From Tricholomella constricta (Eukaryota; Basidiomycota; Agaricomycetes; Agaricales; Lyophyllaceae), in NCBI GenBank assembly GCA_013368375.1, contig JAACJP010000026.1, positions 248,001 to 312,000 on the forward strand: DNA of 64,000 nt. Reading direction: 5' to 3'. Positions 59,601 through 64,000 of this stretch are shown here, one piece after another (positions within the stretch are counted from its first letter, which is position 1; each line of letters opens with the position of its first letter). The translations under genes were made by a program, and so were the position numbers. The notes beneath the pieces were generated by a model. It had not been told where the DNA came from. It did no database searches and saw only the letters and a program-made list of their open reading frames with translations.

Positions 59601-60751
59601 CTCATACACAACCGAGGCTTTTTCGGAACTACTTGCCAAGGTCCAGGCTGCTGTGAGTTATGTTATCTTCTTCGTTCGGTTCTCTTCTCAGCTATCTATT
59701 TAAGATCGATCGATTGAACTTGGAAGGTTACGCCAATCTCGAACATTGGGTTGCTGAATTGGATAAGAAAATTGAAGGCATCCTACTTCAGCGCTTGACA
59801 CATATAATCCAGGTGTGGTGCACTGAGTTTGACCGCGTGGACGACGGAGACACCAGGCGCGACACCCTTCCTCTACGTGATATCACGAACAAACGTCGTG
59901 GTGACAAACGCATAAAAGAAGAGAAGGCAAGTTTCTATACGATCTACCTATGTTAATGTATTGATGTTCTTCACCCCGCCAGTTCTTGGAAGGCAACATG
60001 ACACTGAAGCCAATTGTGCATGAGATTCGGATACAAAACCAGGTCATCTTTTTGGATCCGCCAATAGAGTATGCTCGCTCGACTTGGATTAAGCAGCTGC
60101 ATGATTGGCTAGGTGCGTTCAACGTCAATGCTGGTTGGCCTATCCTAAACTTCGCGTTCTCCCAGGCGTTGTATGTCGCCTACGTCGAATTCAAAGTTCT
60201 CGTTACGAAATCGGGTTGCAAATGCAGGGAGCGACAGTGTCGGAGACAAACTATACGTCGCTGGTTCGTGATCCATTTTCTGGTTATTCTGCCAAAGTTG
60301 ACGAGCTCTTTAGTTAACGCGCTTTACCGACAACACTCTCGAACGTCCATTTGCTTTAATCGAGGTCAAAGTTCAGCAGCTCAAAGACTACGTCGCGAAA
60401 TGGCTACAGTTCCAGTCGCTTTGGGATCTCGAGGCCGAATACGTATTCAACCGGCTAGGGGACTCTCTTGCAAACTGGCAACAGCTCTTGACGGAAATCA
60501 AAAAAGCTCGGTCAACATTCGACACCTCGGATACCCAGAAGTCTTTCGGTGTTTGTGTCATAGACTATGAACAGGTCCAGGCCAGGGTGAACGCCAAGTA
60601 CGACGCGTGGCAACGGGATATCCTCAGCAGATTCGGTGTGAAGCTGGGTAACGCGATGAAGGAGATGCACGCATCGATTCTCAAGGCGAGGAACGACCTG
60701 GAACATCATTCAATAGAGGGTCTGGTTGGCGGGCCAGCCCGGAGGTTCTGA
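56634..60751 (+). CDS. Cytoplasmic dynein heavy chain, N-terminal tail only
   Basis: The tail (DHC_N1 stem) of cytoplasmic dynein, which dimerises and binds the intermediate and light-intermediate chains. Exons: 56634-56880, 56929-57195, 57244-57699, 57748-58317, 58370-58536, 58589-58666, 58719-59292, 59344-59474, 59533-59652, 59705-59926, 59983-60112, 60166-60263, 60314-60751; 3498 nt, 1165 residues. Hallmarks: [142 protein letters not shown], then LEHHSIEG. Eight codons later the frame ends in TGA. No linker, AAA+ or stalk sequence follows. The intron 59927-59982 is GC-AG (AAG|GCAAGT). A Met at 56472 would add 54 basic residues. Heavy chains encoded by two genes are reported in basidiomycetes, so this is probably the N-terminal half-gene rather than a truncation. 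Confidence 0.92.
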
Positions 60752-62430
60752 ACCTTTCCGTATCTCTTTATTCCTCCCGCTTTTCTACTTTTCAATTCAC
60801 GACGCGTCGCACGAATACCCTCAGTCACTCATTTAGCTCATGTTTATGTCGCCCCCGCATTTTCCTCATTACGCACTTGTATTGGATTTAGTACCTGTCG
60901 AAATAATATACACCTAATCCCTTCACAAGTTTGCTGTCTGGATTGATCGTTTGCAATGTCAGTCACAGGTTGACATTAATGTCTCTGGATGCTGCGGAAG
61001 AGCAGAAGAACCAAACAAATACAGATGGTCCGTGCGCTTCCCGTCCCTTTATAAACTGGCGGCTGATGCTTTGGTTCCTCATCTCTTGTGCTCGGGCATG
61101 TACTGTCGTCAGTGAGGTTTTTACCGAGACACAGTTTTTTGCTGATTGCAAATTATACATCCGAACCCATCTGTTAGCTTCGGCTTTCAGTAATTTTTGG
61201 AACCCCCTTCCTTCTCCTGGTGACAACATTAGTTGAATGTTCGAAGGACTGGAACGTACGATAGTTGAATATATGATGATTTGAACTATTCTCTTTAAAG
61301 ATGAGATTGGAAGATATTGGTTCGGTGAAATCAAGCTTGTTGCTTCCTCCTCCTCCTGCCCAGAGCCCGATACTTGAACACGCCTCCAAGCGAATGCGCA
61401 CCTCGAAGGTGAAGAGTACTCTAAGCACTGGTTGTTGAAGTCAAACACTCTCCTTACAGCCGTTCAATCTCCCTTCACTGCTTCTAGCTAGTGGATTCCT
61501 CCACAGGAGGAGCTGTTGGTGACTTTTCAACTGTACAAGCATCCTACATCTCTTACTGTATCATCGATGTGAAAGCTGCTGTCAACGCTTTGACTTACTT
61601 TCGCTTAGGTCAAGTTCAACAGGGAGATGGTGCAGAAAATCCACCAACGGAGGTGTCCTTGTTGGTCATCGCCAACTGCCAAGACCAGAATGACCATGCC
61701 CATATCTCTATGATTGCCTTATCCGGATGACGCCACTAGGTATATAAATCGTCGTCGAGGATTTCACACAAATGAAGCTTGAAGCCCTCCTCTGTAGCTG
61801 ACCACCATCATTGATTATATTCCATGGATTGACCCTTCCGCTAATGTGACTCAGTCCTTCTCTCTACTCCAGCGGTGTGGTAGATGCGGTCTCGCCTTCA
61901 ACTGCGTCAAGCGCCACATCCCATTTCCGGATTTTACACGATTGCTCACGGTTCGAACTTCGATAATGTAGTCAAAGGCGAATTAGGAGAGAGGGAGATG
62001 GACATTGTTATGGCACAGCGATGTTCACGGGGCAGGCCAAGTTCGCCGCGCCCTCGAATGCCTCTCCATCAAAAAGAGCTTCGCGCGCGCGAAAGTGGTA
62101 AGCGGATATTGGTGGCCCTCCCTTGCGCGATGTCACCGAGAATGGCAAGAAGATGAAGTTATTCTGCGGGCAAATTGAAGGGATAGGATGTTGCTGTGGA
62201 GGCTGGGTTCACGATTCACGACGAAAGGGCGAACAATGGTGATCCGTGGCACTAACTGGTTGGAAGCACTTGTAATTCTATAGCCTGTATTCCGAGCACA
62301 CGGTAACATACACAACCTCAAGGCCGTGGTTGATGCATGGTGCATAAAGAGGAACGACCTGACGAAGGCCTATCACACTCCGTCCAAGCGATGAACCGTC
62401 AAGTCCTGAGCGAGGGGTATTCGTCTTGCC
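60752..62430. other. Unassigned region downstream of the dynein tail
   Basis: No dynein motor sequence is found here on either strand. A minus-strand ORF of 161 codons (60963-61448) and a plus-strand ORF at 61491-61730 lack recognisable features. It includes the 3' regions of both flanking genes. Confidence 0.45.
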
Positions 62431-63344
62431 TTAGCCGATGTGGCGATGAACTTTGTGATGCCCCATACGACGCCTAGGTGCTCCCTCGCTCTGACTCGAT
62501 GTCCCAAGGCTCGGAGTCATGATCTCTGCGCCTCCCGAAGTATCGGATACTGAGCGGCTCCCTTTTCCATGAGGTTCGGGCACGGCCCTCCTCCGTTGCT
62601 GTGAAGGCTTGTCACCTGTAACGGGTCCCACAGGCAAATCAGTCCAGTCCCAATGGACTCCCAACAGCCGCCCTTTGGACTGGTCCGCAAGAGCCGAGAA
62701 CGCGGCCGGCGAAAGGTCAATATTGGCGGCGCTATAGCAATTGGCACATCGGTCTACGACCATGACCACGACGGCATTGTTTTCGTCTGACGGTGTGAAT
62801 GTGACGCGTTAGAAGTGCAAAGTCAGAATATTGAGCAAGGAGTTGCTCACATGTCGCTTTCAAGTTTTTATTGCAGACTGGATTGCTGAGACACAAAAAG
62901 CGTTAGGCTGCGTATATCCTAGTTGCGTGACGTGAAGTATAGCATACTGATTTGGGTCATTTTTGTTTGCACCGCTAGTGAACGCACAGTGTATCAGGGC
63001 GACGACGTTCAAAGGTTTCGTGGAGAGCGACGACTCACGAGTAGGAGTCAAATGTCTCAAACGCCAACGCAACAACGTATTCGTTATCGTAATGCATTTG
63101 GCCACAGGCCCCACGTCCAACTCCTGAATGGTTACGCCCCAACCAAAATATTGAGATCAATGTTACAGTGCTGAAGAGCGACATCTATACAGACCTGTAT
63201 GGAACCATGACGCTGGTCAAGTTGTATTCAGTTTTCAGATTGTCGGAGTACAACGAGCAGGGAATACTCACCCTCAGCAGTATATGCGGTCACAGCGACG
63301 GTGAACACCACCAAGAAGAAAGTGGCACGAAGGACTGAAAACAT
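62431..63344 (-). CDS. Secreted double-psi beta-barrel (RlpA/expansin-like) protein
   Basis: Small secreted protein with the barwin/expansin-type fold, a family linked to plant or fungal cell-wall interaction. Exons 63272-63344, 63039-63123, 62851-62885, 62431-62786; 549 nt, 182 residues. Signal peptide FSVLRATFFLVVFTVAVTA (2-20). Family motifs: GRGACGQMHYDNEYVVALA, FDSYSNPVCNKNLKA, then VVDRCANCYSAANIDLSPAA and FSALADQSKGRLLGVHWDW. The paired Cys residues (GACG, VCN, RCANC) match the DPBB disulphides. A hydrophilic C-terminal extension of about 55 residues (Ser/Arg/His-rich) follows. The first intron as modelled is 148 bp, far longer than others here, and the usual first beta-strand before GxGACG is missing, so a small exon may be hidden in it. 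Confidence 0.82.
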
Positions 63345-64000
63345 CTTGTATGCGACGAAACAGCTCATTGTAGTTGCAAGACATGGTAGTAGGTACCGCC
63401 TGAAAGCACAGACAAGCGAGAAATCAGGTCCAGCCGTTGTGTGAAGAGGTCCTATACACGTAAGAACGGGCTGGACCTGGTCTCGGATCAGCACAAGCTG
63501 CAACTCATCCGAGTCGGGAGGGGAACGAAAGGATTGTGTACTATATTTTAAATGTCGTATTGAGCACCAGCAGCCTTTGAGAGCTTTGAGTGCTAGGGAA
63601 TCAAGCCGCCATTGTGGCGACGGTTAGAACGGAACGCACAGCCTTCCTTCCAGGAGCGCTCGGAGCTATTGATAGCTCATAAAATTCAAATACGCTATTA
63701 AGTCACGGCCGAAGGCCCGAGACCCGGTAACCATGACTCGGATCTTTGTGCCAATGATGGCGGATGATATGTGTCACAACTGTGATTTCCGAGAAGAGTG
63801 TTTGGTCCCGCCAATTCCATTCGACAGAGCTAAGCTGAGCTAAGCGGGCACAAATACAGTTAGGTGAATGGAGGAATCATGAATGCCGAAGAGGAAGAGG
63901 AGGGTAGGATTACATGGTACAGATCCCGAACGATACCACAGTATGGAGAAAGAAAATTAGATGCATAACGAGCATGGCGAAAGCATGGAAATCCAATTAA
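63345..64000. other. Right edge of window, promoter of the DPBB gene
   Basis: No supported exon, RNA gene or notable repeat. The first few hundred bases are upstream of the secreted DPBB gene. Confidence 0.45.

Noticed and set aside
60963..61448. 161-codon minus-strand ORF behind the dynein tail
   Set aside because: No family resemblance or intron signals; it was also checked for dynein motor sequence and has none.
61945..61965. GGTTCGAAC, resembling a tRNA B-box
   Set aside because: No cloverleaf can be formed from the flanks.

Overview
The window looks like nuclear DNA of a mushroom-forming basidiomycete (Agaricomycetes). Genes are broken by many short introns (mostly 47-84 bp, GT-AG with a few GC-AG), exons are often tiny, genes lie on both strands, and several families are typical of these fungi: DUF6534 membrane proteins, F-box/LRR proteins, a double-psi beta-barrel secreted protein, and a dynein heavy chain that stops after the tail. 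No rRNA, tRNA, CRISPR array or bacterial-type operon was seen. Exon models below were built by hand from splice signals, phase continuity and family similarity; for almost all of them the summed exon lengths are an exact multiple of three.

Layout. 1-5.5 kb: mitochondrial phosphatidylserine decarboxylase (+) and the chitin synthase export chaperone Chs7 (-). 5.5-14.3 kb: gene-poor, with a 1.33-kb element bounded by 203-bp inverted repeats holding two convergent ORFs, and a doubtful spliced gene. 14.3-16.4 kb: Pho80/Pcl-type cyclin (+). 16.4-18.8 kb: gene-poor, with simple repeats and a tandem duplication. 18.8-27 kb: a small two-membrane-segment protein (-) divergent from a 32-exon meiotic SPO22/ZIP4 gene (+), which converges on the SSU-processome protein UTP18 (-). 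27-38 kb: accessory region with a frameshifted gene fragment, an F-box protein (-), an unrecognised three-exon gene (+) and two tandem DUF6534 paralogues (-), the proximal one apparently decaying. 38-48.4 kb: GH47 alpha-1,2-mannosidase, an intracellular-type GMC oxidoreductase and a secretory/vacuolar S10 serine carboxypeptidase, all (-). 48.9-60.8 kb: WDR59-like GATOR2/SEACAT subunit, homoserine O-acetyltransferase MET2 and the dynein heavy-chain tail, all (+). 62.4-63.3 kb: a secreted double-psi beta-barrel protein (-).

The genes do not form one pathway. Most are housekeeping: membrane lipid synthesis, cell-wall enzyme export, ribosome biogenesis, N-glycan trimming, TORC1 nutrient signalling, methionine synthesis, nuclear and vesicle transport, and meiosis. 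Accessory material is concentrated at about 5.5-14 kb and 27-38 kb. The points most worth following are the dynein gene that ends inside the tail domain, the inverted-repeat element, the damaged DUF6534 copy with a possible compensating splice donor, and an unusual number of GC-AG introns and micro-exons.
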